From Pachypanchax playfairii (lineage: Eukaryota; Chordata; Actinopteri; Cyprinodontiformes; Aplocheilidae): a stretch of 64,000 nucleotides of DNA. A program made the translations under genes and the position numbers. Below the pieces are notes generated by a model, which was given only the letters and a program-made list of their open reading frames with translations, did no database searches and was not told the origin of the DNA. The stretch covers positions 308,894 through 372,893 of the forward strand of contig SSNP01000123.1 in NCBI GenBank assembly GCA_006937955.1, in the 5' to 3' direction. Positions 13,547 through 23,899 of this stretch are shown in pieces; the first letter of the stretch is position 1; each line of letters begins with the position of its first letter.

Positions 13547-13886
13547 CGTAAATGGCGTGTACTTGTATATCTTCACACTACAGTATGTCATTCACCCATT
13601 CACACACACACGCGTTTGGTGATGATGAACTACACACTTGTTGTAGCCACAGCTGTCCAGGGACACACACAGACAGAGGCGAGGCTGCCAGACACCAGAG
13701 TCGCCGGACCCTCTGACCACCACCAAACAGGCAAAGTGGGTTAAGTATTTTACCCAAGTACACAACAACCAGGCGATCTTTTTCTGTGTAGATGAAAAGA
13801 GGAGGCAGCTGGGCTGAGTGGGGATTTGAACCTGCGACCTTCCGGTTACAAGATGACCCGCTCTACCGCCTGAGCCACGGCCACGG
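13547..13886 (-). mobile_element. tRNA-headed SINE, minus strand
   Basis: On the minus strand the head reads GTGGCTCAGGCGGTAGAGCG, which fits a pol III A box, followed by GGTTCAAATCCCC near the B-box position. The body contains the CACAAACAG, AAGTGGGTTAAGT and TTCACCCATTCACAC blocks shared with the copies at 20,935 and 40,492. The tail end (AAATGGCGTGTACTTGTAT) is on the left. A 33-bp segment at 13,795-13,827 is absent from the other copies. Confidence 0.7.
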
Positions 13887-14099
13887 AAAAGAAGAGCTTA
13901 ACTCTCCACAGATGTTAAACAAACAAATCAACCTCCCTTGACAGAAGGGGGGCGTGTCTCTTTTTATACCAAACACCGGTGTTCAATTAGTGATGTCACC
14001 TGTTAACTGCGTAGCTGACAGTTACACCAAGGAGGCCTTAAGCTGAGGCACAGCCTATTGCAGTTCGTGTTTGTTTGCTGCCAGTTTACCTTTGCCTTC

Positions 14100-15460
14100 T
14101 CTAGTAAAAATAAAGGAGACCTACGCCGACCTGAGTAAAGTGCCTGATGTTTTTCATGATCTCAAGGAAGTATTTCAAAAATATAAAGCAACATCGTAAC
14201 CTCCTCATTGTCCGTATGTTTGTACAGCAGATCTGTTGTCAGGCCCATATCCTCCTCAGGGCAGAATGTTTTCTCTGACACCTCCTGAATGCAAGGGTCT
14301 GTAGAAATACATAAATGAGGCATTGCAGGCAGGACTGATCAGACCATCCTCTTCGCCAGTGGGAACAGGCTTCTTCGTCTGCAAAATCGATGGATCTGTG
14401 ATGCATTGATTATCGCTGACTTAATGATATAACAGCCAAAAACAAGTATCCACTTCAACTCATGTCTTCCACTATTTTCACAAAACTAGACTTGAGTAAT
14501 GCTTACCATTTTGTTCATGTTAGGGAAGGCGAAGAGTGGAAAACTGCTCCTGGGGTGTTAAAAGTGTATTAGGACATTGGGTTGTGCCCTTTGGGATAAA
14601 TGGTAAATGTCCTGTATTTGTATAGCGCTTTTCTAGTCACTCAGACCACTCAAAGCGCTTTCACACTACAAGGTTTTGCATTCACCCATTCACACAACCC
14701 GATATGTAAACCGGGGGGAGAGGGTAGGGGCTAACACTCACACAACCCGATACGCAGATCGGGGGGCAACATGGGGTTCAGTGTCTTGCCCAAGGACACT
14801 TCGACACGTGGCGGTGGATGCCGGGATCGATCCACCAACCTTCAAATTAGAGGAAGACTGCTCTAACCACCGAGCCACAGCCGCCCCAACCATAATGATA
14901 ACCAATGCTCCTGTTGCGTTAATGATGTGTTGCAAGATACAATTGACTGTTTTGTTTTTGTATGCATGGATGACATCCTCATTTTCTCACAGGACCTGTC
15001 TTCTCATATCCAGCATGACAGATCTATACTTCTCTGCCTACCACAGAACAGCCTCTCTGTCAAGGCGGAGAAGTGTGAGTTTTATCCGACATCGGCCACC
15101 TTCCTGGGTTACATCATCTCCCCATCCAAATCTGTATGGAACCAGTGAAGGTGGCTGTTATATATGATTGGTCTATACACCAGGATCATGAACATCTACA
15201 GCATTTCCTGGGGTTGCTAGATTCTGCCGACGATTCTGTAGAAATTACAGTGCTCTGGCCACTCAGCTTCACAAACTCACCTCTGCCAAGGTCCCCTTCA
15301 CATGGTCCCACTCTGCAGACAAGGCCTTCGCCAAGCCGAAGTAGCGTTTTGCTCTGGATCCTATTTTTCAGGAGCCAGTTTATTGTAGAGATGGATGCCT
15401 CAGACACCAGAGTGGGAGCCACCTTGTCCCAGGTCAATACTGTTGACTCTAAATGATGGT
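14100..15460 (+). pseudogene. Decayed Ty3/gypsy pol remnant (reverse transcriptase and RNase H part)
   Basis: Reading + strand with frame shifts, 14,130-14,580 matches the gypsy block before and into reverse transcriptase (VFHDLKEVFQKYKA, then LQAGLIRPSSSPVGTGFFV). After a SINE (14,601-14,887) it resumes at 14,927 with FVCMDDILIFSQD, the YLDD active-site block in which the Tyr is Met, then KAEKCEFYPTSATFLGYIISPS. It ends near 15,420 in EMDASDTRVGATLSQ, the RNase H start. Stops and frameshifts are numerous. The integrase part appears after further insertions at 17,268. It is more diverged than, and not the same subfamily as, the minus-strand chromovirus at 28.6-34.4 kb. Confidence 0.75.
14601..14887 (-). 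mobile_element. tRNA-headed SINE nested in gypsy remnant
   Basis: The left part has TGGTAAATGTCCTGTATTTG and an AGCGCTTT palindrome-like pair. The right end, read on the minus strand, gives GGCTGTGGCTCGGTGGTTAG and a B-box-like GGATCGATCCC. It splits the gypsy reverse-transcriptase reading frame between 14,586 and 14,900. A close relative lies at 45,110-45,384. Confidence 0.65.
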
Positions 15461-15484
15461 CTTGTACATTTTTCTCTCACAGAC

Positions 15485-16440
15485 TTATGAAATGAAATGA
15501 AATGAAAAATACTTTATTTATCCCAGAAGGGAAATTCAACCTAGCAAATTATCCTAGCGGAACATAATTATAATATTGGCAGTTGAGAGCCCCTCCTCAT
15601 CGAGATGCTGGATTAAGGACTATCTCACAAACAGACCACAGTTTGTGAGACTGAAGAGCTGTATGTCTGACCAGGTGATCAGCAGCACAGGAGCACCACA
15701 GGGACTGTACTCTCACCATTCCTTTTCACTCTGTACACCTCAGACTTCCTGTACAGGTCAGAGTCCTGCCATTTACAAAAATACTTTGATGACTCTGCAG
15801 TTGTTGGTTGGATCAGAGATGGACAAGAGACTGAGTACAGAGAACTGGTGGACGACTTTGTGGCCTGGTGTAGGAACAATCATCTCATCTTGAATGTGAA
15901 CAAGACAAAGGAGATGATTGTGGATTTAAAGAAGAGCAGTAACATGCCAAAATCCATTTCCATCATGGAGAAGAAGTGGAGGTGGTAGAGGAGTAGAAAT
16001 ACCTGGTGTTCACCTGGACAACAGATTGAACTGGAGACACAACAGTGATGCTGTTTTTAGGAAGGGAAAGAGCAGACTGTACAGTACTTCCTCAGGAAGC
16101 TTAGATCCTTCAACATTTGCAGCAAGATGTGTAAGATCTTTTATAAGTTTGTTGTGGGGAGTGTGATCACATCTGCAGTCACCTGTAGGGGGAGCAGCAT
16201 CAGAGCAAGTGACATGACGAGGCTGAACAGATTGATAAGGAGGGCTGGTTCTGTTCTGGGGACTGATCTGGAGTCTCTTGAGTTGATTGTCCAAAGGAGG
16301 ATGGTTCAGAAAATGAGAAACATCACGGAGAACCCTCATCATCCTCTTCAAAACACAGTAACTCAACAACTGAGTGTCTTCAGTCAAGGGCTTTTTTAGA
16401 TCCACTGCAGCACAGACCGCAACAGGAGATCATTCTTGCC
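15485..16440 (+). pseudogene. LINE fragment: reverse transcriptase C-terminal part
   Basis: Codons from 15,576 give WIKDYLTNRPQFVRL and SSTGAPQG, the RT motif before the fingers-palm segment of jockey/Rex/L2-type LINEs. A frame change follows, and around 15,900 comes the conserved NKTKEMIVDLKKS. From 16,127 (KIFYKFVVGSVITSAVTC) runs the domain C-terminal to RT that is shared with the copy at 57,481. No intact frame. It interrupts the older gypsy remnant. The GAAAT(GAAAT)n with ACTTTATTTATCCC at 15,487-15,540 resembles a 3' LINE tail from a separate insertion. Confidence 0.7.
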
Positions 16441-16744
16441 CACAGCTATAATTGCGCATTCACACCGGCCCAACCGTCAAAACATCAAGATTACATGTAA
16501 AGTCTATGATGGAGTCCATCAGAGGGTCGTCAGAGGGTCGTCAGAGTCTCTGCGGTGCTTTGTGACCGTAAGCAGTGTCAACTTTCAAAGCTTTTCAAGT
16601 GTTTCAGACGTTGAAGCTTGAAACGCCAGCAGCGCAGAAGTTCAGCTAGCTGAACTTTTAATGGTCTTAACTCTCTTGAAGCGGCGTCAACCAATCAGAG
16701 CGTCTAGTCCTAGTGACTTAGTGATGTCACTACACGTAACCTGA

Positions 16745-17055
16745 ATGAATCAGTTGAAACCACGCCTAGCATTCTGCTGGCTAAAAGCTGTTAGCATAAA
16801 GACGTATCAAACCGGAAGAGTGTGCACAGCGGGGAAGGAAACAGGAAGCTGTGCTCTCATAGGCTAGTTTGTTAGCCAATCTGGGTCCAGCAAATTCGCA
16901 TAATGAATATTAATGAGTTGCAGCCCTGAGCTGGACGAAGTCAACCAAATCTTCAGTGTTTCCTAACGTTTTTTAGATATATAAAATGTTTCATATTACA
17001 GGTTAATACTTCAGAAATAACCACAAAGTCATGAAATTGGTGTAAAATGGCCTCT
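16745..17055 (-). mobile_element. TTAA-flanked MITE, truncated copy, minus strand
   Basis: It shares with the full copy at 49,778 the blocks GTTTGTTAGCCAATCTG, CCTAACGTTTTTTAGATAT and TTTCATATTACAGGTTAATA in reverse orientation. It ends GGCCTCT followed by TTAA at 17,056-17,059. The distal end (3' of the element) is missing near 16,745. The gypsy integrase remnant resumes right after it. Confidence 0.7.
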
Positions 17056-17079
17056 TTAAGAGATCACAGTGGGAGTCAC

Positions 17080-17770
17080 CTGCTTTTCGCTGGAAGATGA
17101 GATCTCTAACAGCCACCAGACCTAACTGCCACCAACAAGAGGCCCAGATGATCGCCTGTTCATGCCGCAATACTTGGTCTCAAAGATGATTCAATTCTGC
17201 CATAGCTGTAATCTGTTCTCCCATCCAGGGGTGGTTAGGACTATTGCCGTAGTCTGTCAGTGGTTTTGTGCTAGAATTCATCATGGCATGTCCAATTTGC
17301 ACACAAAGTAAAACATTACATCGCTCACCATCCGGCTTGTTGAGGCCCCTTCTATTTCCGTCCTGTCCATGGTCCCATATAAGCATGGACTTTATTACTG
17401 GGTTACCCAAGTCTAATCAACACACAGTCATTCTTACAGTAGTGGATTGATTTTCAAAGATGACCCACCTAATTCCTCTCATGAAGCTTCTAACTGCTCG
17501 GGAACTGAGCGAGAGCATGGACTGGGAGGTCTTCAGGCTTCATGACCTCCCAAAGGACATCATCTCTGATCAAGGACCTCAGTTCATCTTGTGGTTTTGG
17601 GGTGAGTTCTGCCAACTTCTTGTCTTGTTAGCCTGTCATTCTTTACACCTGTCCCCGCTTCTTTATAAGGGGACTGTCTTCAGTTCACAAGTTGGCATTT
17701 TGTTAAATGCCCTGTGCTTCACCTACCAGCGTTATCTACCTGTTTTCAGTCTGCTTATCCCGTTTGTGTA
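17080..17770 (+). pseudogene. Decayed Ty3/gypsy integrase remnant
   Basis: Frames from 17,268 and 17,460 read CPICTQSKTLHRSPSGLLRP, HISMDFITGLPKS, VILTVVD and then THLIPLMKLLTARELSE and IISDQGPQFI. This is the CxxC zinc motif followed by the first and second catalytic Asp blocks of a gypsy integrase. A stop at 17,451 and later shifts inactivate it. It is the continuation of the pol remnant at 14.1-15.46 kb on the same strand. Confidence 0.75.
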
Positions 17771-18677
17771 AATGTCCTGCATTTGTATAGTGCTTTTCTA
17801 GTCTTAGGCTACGTTCAGACTGCTGGCTGAAGTGACCCAAATCCGATCTTTTTACCCTATCTGACCTGTATCTGATTTTGTTATGACAGTCTGAATGACA
17901 CAGATCCGATTTTTTTGAATGCGACCCAGGCCACTTCAGCGTGTGGTCCTAAATCCAATACGTATCTGATCTTTTAGCATGAGACTTCAGTCTGAACCGC
18001 CAGGTCGCATTCCATCCAACCTGTACGTCATCAATACGTGACATACGTCACTATTCTGTGTCAAGTAAGCGGGGACAAAAAATAAACAACAGCAACAGCA
18101 GATGACACAGAGAACAGTCAATGGCGAGAAACCGAAGTGTCTGAGTTAATTAATATTTAAGGAGACATCTCTGTTCAGGCAAAACTCGAGGGGTGTTATC
18201 GGAACTGCACGGTTTTTGAAAACATTTCCAAAGAAATAGCAGAGCGCGGGTTAAGCAAACGTGGCTCCAATGCCAAAGAAAAACAAAAAGTCTCAGAGCT
18301 AAATACAAGGAGGTCCTGTTCCTTCTACTGCGCATGCGTGACACATTCAAGACACATTCCGTTCAGACAGCGAGTCACATTCAGGTCGCATTTCACTGGC
18401 AATATGAACAACCTTGCAAAAAGGTCGGATTTCACAAAAAAATTGGAACTGAGCATTAAGACCTGGAGTGTGAACGTAGCCTTACTGACTACTCAAAGCG
18501 CTTTTACTCAACAAGTTTTGCATTCACCCTTTCACACAACTCGATATGGAAATTGATGGGCTACGTGGGGTTCAGTGTCTTGCCCAAGGACACTTTGACA
18601 TATGGTGGTAGAAGCTGAGATTGATCCGCGAACCTTCTGATTGGAAGACGACCACTCTACCCATTGAGCCACGGCCT
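17771..18677 (-). mobile_element. tRNA-headed SINE split by a MITE
   Basis: The left piece (17,771-17,810) has the TGTAAATGTCCTGCATTTG start and TTTTCTAGTC. The right piece (about 18,484-18,677) continues with CTGACTACTCAAAGCGC and ends in the inverted tRNA-like head (CTCTACCCATTGAGCCACGG). The pieces join in register with the intact copy at 14,601 once the MITE is removed. Confidence 0.65.
17811..18480. mobile_element. Harbinger-like MITE with TTA duplication
   Basis: The left end GGCTACGTTCAGACTGC and the right end GTGTGAACGTAGCC form inverted ends. A TTA stands on both outer sides (AGTCTTA|GGC and GCC|TTACTG). A 3-bp TWA duplication is characteristic of PIF/Harbinger insertions. The interior has inverted GACCCAAATCCGAT-like and GTCGGATTT-like stretches and no transposase. 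It sits inside the SINE at 17,771-18,677. Confidence 0.65.
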
Positions 18678-18679
18678 TC

Positions 18680-19370
18680 AATGTGTAAACATTGACCTCA
18701 AACTGTATCTGACCTGTCCCTCTGTTGATTACTCAAAATTTGGATTGCTTGTTAACCAGACCTGGGCTTGGAATGATCAACATTGCAATCACCTCTGCTC
18801 CTCTGCCTATTTGCTTACCCATAAGTGACTGCTTTTTTGTCTTTCACATTGGAGTTGGATTGTGTTCTGGATTTTTCTGCTTGTGGAAACTGTGTATGAA
18901 CTCAGACTGTTTAGCCTACCTTCAGTATCAGTGCATGCTAACCAGATGTTAGTGCGAGTGACATTATCTTCTTTCTGCACTTAATACGTACCTCTACAGC
19001 AATAACTCGCTGCCAACCTGTTGTCCTGCAAAACCTCATATTCACTTTCATTCCATGACAACCTACAAGGAAAAACTAACCCTGCTGTTGCTCCGCTGGC
19101 ATGTGACATCATCCCTCGTCACTGGCAGCCATCTTGGATGCTCCATCTGAAAAGGAAAAGTAATAACATACTGTGTGTGTAGAACTGTGACGATTACCTC
19201 CCACCGACCCTACTCTAAACTTTGTCTCTCACGGACGTGCCAAGGGTCTCATGTACACCAGTTCTGGGGAGATTCCTGCTCAAAAACAATTTACAATAAA
19301 CTTGTTATCTTTTGCCTTATATCTGGTTGTGATGCTTTTGGGTGTTTTTCTCTGTCAAACGTAACAATAA
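18680..19370 (+). mobile_element. Possible LTR remnant of the decayed gypsy copy
   Basis: Sequence after the SINE has an LTR-like make-up, with CCTGTCCCTCTGTTGATT, AACCAGACCTGGGCTTGG and an AATAAA within CAATTTACAATAAACTTG near 19,290. It lies downstream of the integrase remnant on the same strand, where a 3' LTR is expected. No second copy is available for comparison, so this is inference from position. Confidence 0.35.
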
Positions 19371-19599
19371 TGTCCGTTGGTGCTCCGCCCTTGCTCCATC
19401 ATGTACATTTTCCACACTAGTGAGCAAATTTTCCCACAGCTTTTTGATCCAGACGTTACCCAGATTAAAACTGCAACATGCTGGGTTGAGCGCACAGAAA
19501 CAAGAAGAAGCTTTTGTCTAGAAATTCCTGCTCATCTTTAATTGATTTCTTGTTCATTTTAAATTAAGGAACATGCTGAGCCACCCAATTGGTTTTTCT

Positions 19600-20144
19600 G
19601 TCACACTTTATTGTGGACACAATGTTTTATCTAATTCCCCCTATGGAATTGACGAAGCATTATTGAATGGAATTGAATAATATTGACATTTTAACAAGAA
19701 CTGAGAAAACTGAAAAGATTCAAGCAAGCAGCAGTTACGTTCATCATTTGCTGTAATTTTTATTTGCTTTGACCATTTTAGAAAGGATTAGAAAAAAGTG
19801 ATTGACAGACTTGTTTTTAAAAGTTGACATTCTTTTAGATTATTACATTCTTCACACCTTCTCGGCATAAAAATGCAACTTTGTAAAGAAGCAATTGTCT
19901 TTCTTGAGCATATCACAAAAGTCAAATGGAGATGGCTCAGTACCACGTCAGTGTGTTTACAAGGCATTCATCCATTTCTATACCTGCTTGTTACTGTCCA
20001 GCTGGTGTCTATCTCCAGCAGAAGAAAAGCAGGTTACACCCTAGACACTTCACCAGTCCATCACAGGGTTACAGAGACAAATGATCATTCAGACACACTC
20101 ACACACCCCAGGTCATAATAATAATATAATAATAATATATAATT
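19600..20144. other. Non-coding with LINE/SINE tail-like fragments
   Basis: TCTAATTCCCCCTATGGAATTG at 19,630-19,655 followed by ATT-rich repeats resembles the 3' tails of fish LINE/SINE elements. 19,990-20,100 has the widespread fish motif GTTACACCCTAGACACTTCACC with CCAGTCCATCACAGG. No gene recognised. Confidence 0.4.
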
Positions 20145-20460
20145 TTTTGAACCTTCTTGGGGAAGTTAGTTCTCTGTATTTTACCCATCCTCATCTGTGA
20201 AATGAGGAGGAGAGGGCAGCAATGTATGACGCCCATGGGGCAGCTTCGGTATGCTGTATCTTGCACTTTGACATGTAGCCTCTGCTGTGACTCGGGATCA
20301 AACCATGGTCTCCCTATCAGAGGACAACCTTCTTCCCAATTAGACTACGGCTGCCCCAGGGCAATTACAGGTTCAATATGTTGCCCAAGGATACTTTGAC
20401 ACGTAGCCTGCTGGCACCGGGGATCGAACCTCGATCTCCAGATTGTAGCCACCTGCTAAA
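20145..20460 (-). mobile_element. tRNA-headed SINE fragments (two in tandem)
   Basis: Two inverted tRNA-like heads occur. One is at about 20,280-20,356 (GACTCGGGATCAAACC then TTAGACTACGGCTGCCCC), the other at about 20,357-20,455 (GCCCAAGGATACTTTGACAC then GGGGATCGAACC). They look like parts of two SINE copies. An ATA/AATAAT run precedes them. Confidence 0.55.
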
Positions 20461-20934
20461 ATTTAGAGTTAGCAATTACCCTATAATGAATATTTTAGGT
20501 CTACAGTATGTGAGAAAGCCAATTACTGTTACTTATTAGAAACGTCTTGTCATCTATTTAACTAACTTTGTTTCCAGTTTATCAGCCATAGATAAACTTC
20601 CTGTAATTTAAAACGAGACACTGATGCTTCAAAGAGGTGCATCAGGCTCATCCTGTGAGGGAATGTGTGAAAATGGCTAAAAAGTGTTATTACAGAACCA
20701 CCTCTGCTTTTAAAACATAGAGATAAAAGTTTGTGTACATTTTTAAATCATGCTTTTTAGAAACACTTTAAAACTGTTGATTTTTTGTAGGTACATACAC
20801 TCTTAACCCGAATTAGTTGACTTTACTCGCAAATCGCGTGGAAACCCGTTGCCTTATACCACTTTAGTTTTTACAGAAGCTGAAACTGAATGTGTTGAGT
20901 TGTAATAATATGGAACCTGAAATTTTTTAGCATT

Positions 20935-21296
20935 TATGGTAAATGGTAAATGGCGTGTACTTGTATAGCGCTTTACTCAGGCCCTACGACCCCCAAAGCG
21001 CTTCACACTACGGTACGTCATTCACCCATTCACACACACACTCACACGTTTGGTGATGATGAACTACACACATGTTTGTAGCCACAGCTGTCCTGGGACA
21101 CACTGACAGAGGCGAGGCTGCCAGACACTGGCACCGCCGGACCCTCCGGCCACCACCAAACAGGCAAGGTGGGTTAAGTGCTCTTGCCCAAGGACACAAT
21201 GGCCTCTGATCTCTGGGCAGAACTGGGCAGAGCGGGGATTCGAACCAGCAACCTTCCAGTTACCAGACGACCCGCTCTACCGCCTGAGCCACTGTT
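20935..21296 (-). mobile_element. tRNA-headed SINE with intact A and B boxes
   Basis: On the minus strand the A box TGGCTCAGGCGG (21,280-21,291) and B box GGTTCGAATCC (21,236-21,246) fit the pol III consensus exactly. The body and tail match the copies at 13,547 and 40,492. This is a SINE head, not a tRNA gene: there is no acceptor-stem pairing, and the transcript would run on into the shared body. Confidence 0.75.
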
Positions 21297-23729
21297 GGTG
21301 TTACAAGTTCCCACAAAGATAATTCAGCTACTTATTTTATATACTTACAGTTCAAGGTGTTCAACGCAGCTGAGGGTGCCGACAGTCCGGTGTAGCTAAC
21401 AGCTCTTCCCGCCGAGTGGTCAGTGTTGGCTCCGCTGAACTTGCTTTGTGACGTGACCAGGGACGTTTCTGAATTAGGCCCCTCCCCTTTGTTATAAAAC
21501 TAAACGTACACAGTTATCTCTACTAATCCTGATTAGTGCAATTAATGATGCAAACAATGATAGCTTGTTTTTACAAAACATAACAGTATAAGTAATGATC
21601 ACTCAGAAGTTTAAGTAGAAACAAAATCTGGGAGGTAGGTAGAGATAAGTCGTAAATTAGGACTTTTTAACTCACAACACCAGGGGTATTTGTTTGACTT
21701 TGAGATCATTTGAATGCCTGTTTACTCAGAGTAGATTACTGATCAGAGAGTTTTCTGAAATCATTACACCTCTAAAGAATCAAGATTTCTTTCATTGATC
21801 ATGCAGCTTTCTCTTTGTGATCAGCCAAGTCTGGAACATTTTGATCCTATAAAATGAAACCTTTTGTTGAAAGTTACCTCCAAAGCAACTCAAATACACA
21901 GGCTTGTCCCTAGCAGCTAAATCTAAATCCTGGATAAGGCTTTACATGGTCACCGGTGTTTCTGTACCATGTGGCACTATGTGAACTGGCACAAGGGTAA
22001 ACATAGCAGCTGTGTGTATTTGTTTAGGCATGGAACAGCTCTTAGGAATGCACACTACACACAGCGATACCCTGAATGCACTCTGCATCCTATTAACTAG
22101 TTTCCAAAGCTAAGGCATATACAGAAAGGTAAAACATTAACAGTCCCCTCACCCTGTCTTTCTCATACTGTTTGAAAGTTTTGAAGGTCTCAATTATCTC
22201 CTTTCATTAATCATTGGAAACATATTTGAGTTAAGCTGCTGATAAAAGGCTGAGCCTGGCTGTTAAGGTGTTACCTGCTTTATGAGGTTTGGATTTCAGC
22301 CATATTCAGCTGTCTTTAAATGTACCTCTTAAATCTTTTAAATCGTAGCCATCCAAGAGAAGCCGATTGTGTACTGAGGAAAAACAACTTCTAAACAGGT
22401 TTATAACAATACATTTCTACAAGGAATGAGAAAAAGTCTATATAAAAATGTACAATAACATTGTTTTAGAGGACCAACACATGCCATGTGTGTTATTGTT
22501 GACAACAATATGGATTTGAAGCTTTTCTGTTCATTGCCAGCTGTACAAAAAATAAGATCAAATTAAACGTGCTGTTAGAAGGGTGATGTGGAAGCCTGCT
22601 AATAAAGCAACATCACATTTTGTGACTTACATTGATCTTCATTTGTTGAACAGATTTTCAATATATCATGAATATGAAGAGTCTAATTGTCTCAAAGTGG
22701 CTTAAAATATCAGAGAATCCAAGATCACATCAGATATTTGATCATATATTTTCTTTATTTTAACGGATAGTTGGATTCTGTTTGAAAGTGGGGTTCTATG
22801 GAGAGAGTTCAAGCAGTCACTATCTTATCTGCATTGGATAGCTCTTTGAACTTCCTCAGTTCAGAACAAATGTGCTTGATTAAAATCAAATTGTCAAGTG
22901 AACAGCTAACTTGAGTCGTCACATGGAAGATGGATCATTGGACAGTAATTCCAGTGTTAAGTTTTAAATAGGAATATACAGGTATATACTGTAAATAAAT
23001 TATATTTATTTCTCTTTGGAGATCGTCATCACGATATCTATTAAAACAGATAATTTCTGCCCTTCTTTTGGATGAGAAAACCAGTCTGTCCTGTCCGTTG
23101 TGGTATATAAAAAGACACGGAGATCTTTAGAAACATTAACACAGCTTCTTTTGGAAATTTTTTTATTTTGTGCACTAGAAGCAATGGTGGAGCTGTTTAA
23201 CTCATTTTTCTCATCTGTCTCACTTTATCCTGATTTAACCTTAAATTGAACTTAATTAAACTTGAGGAAAATAGTATTAACGAAAAAATAACTACTGTTT
23301 TTGGAGAATCTTTAGCCAATCTAAGAATGTTTTTCCTTTGAATTTTGATCTCTTGTCACCTGGTTGCACACAGACTAGTTTTATGTTTGCATAAAAATCA
23401 AAGAGGAAGACATGAGGTTGAGCTGATTGTAGACAGAAATACCTTTTGACAGCAATGTTCATGCTTTACTTGACATGCAAAAAAGAGACGGTTTAGTAAA
23501 CAAGTGAATCACTTTCCCTCTCCCAGGAAACTGACTCTTTATTCAGAGATTATCTAGATGAAAATACAAGTGGTTCACAGAAAATCAGTCGTATCAATGT
23601 AATGTTAAAAAAAAAAAACTCTGTCAAGTTGTGAGGTGAGGGTGAATAACAGCTAGTGTTTTTTAAAATTACAGGGAGCATCACATGGTCTTGAGTCATT
23701 CTATTATTAGGAAGTGAGCTAGAACATAT
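21297..23729. other. Non-coding stretch, no gene recognised
   Basis: AT-rich DNA with short open frames only. No exon, RNA gene or named repeat could be supported. Confidence 0.4.
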
Positions 23730-23744
23730 GTGGCACATGCCAAA

Positions 23745-23890
23745 CTGAGTCTACAGGCAGCGCTCGCCTCTTACGGTGAATGCTCCTGGCAGCTCCATCA
23801 TGGCGTGGGGGGTATTTTCCTGGCATGGTTCAGGTTCACAGAAGCCCTGAAGGCTAAAGGCCCATGCCAAGAGGAAGTGGGTACAAGCTT
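23745..23890 (+). pseudogene. Short possible transposase fragment
   Basis: The frame from 23,730 reads a CSWQLHHGVGGIFLAWFRF stretch, and the DNA CATCATGGCGTGGGGGGTAT resembles the Tc1-family VMVWG(I/C)F block. It is too short and isolated to be certain. Confidence 0.3.
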
Positions 23891-23899
23891 TTCAGAACC

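Noticed and set aside
21230..21296. tRNA gene on the minus strand
   Set aside because: A and B boxes are good, but the same head recurs with a shared long body at several places, and no complete cloverleaf or acceptor stem is seen. It is a SINE head.
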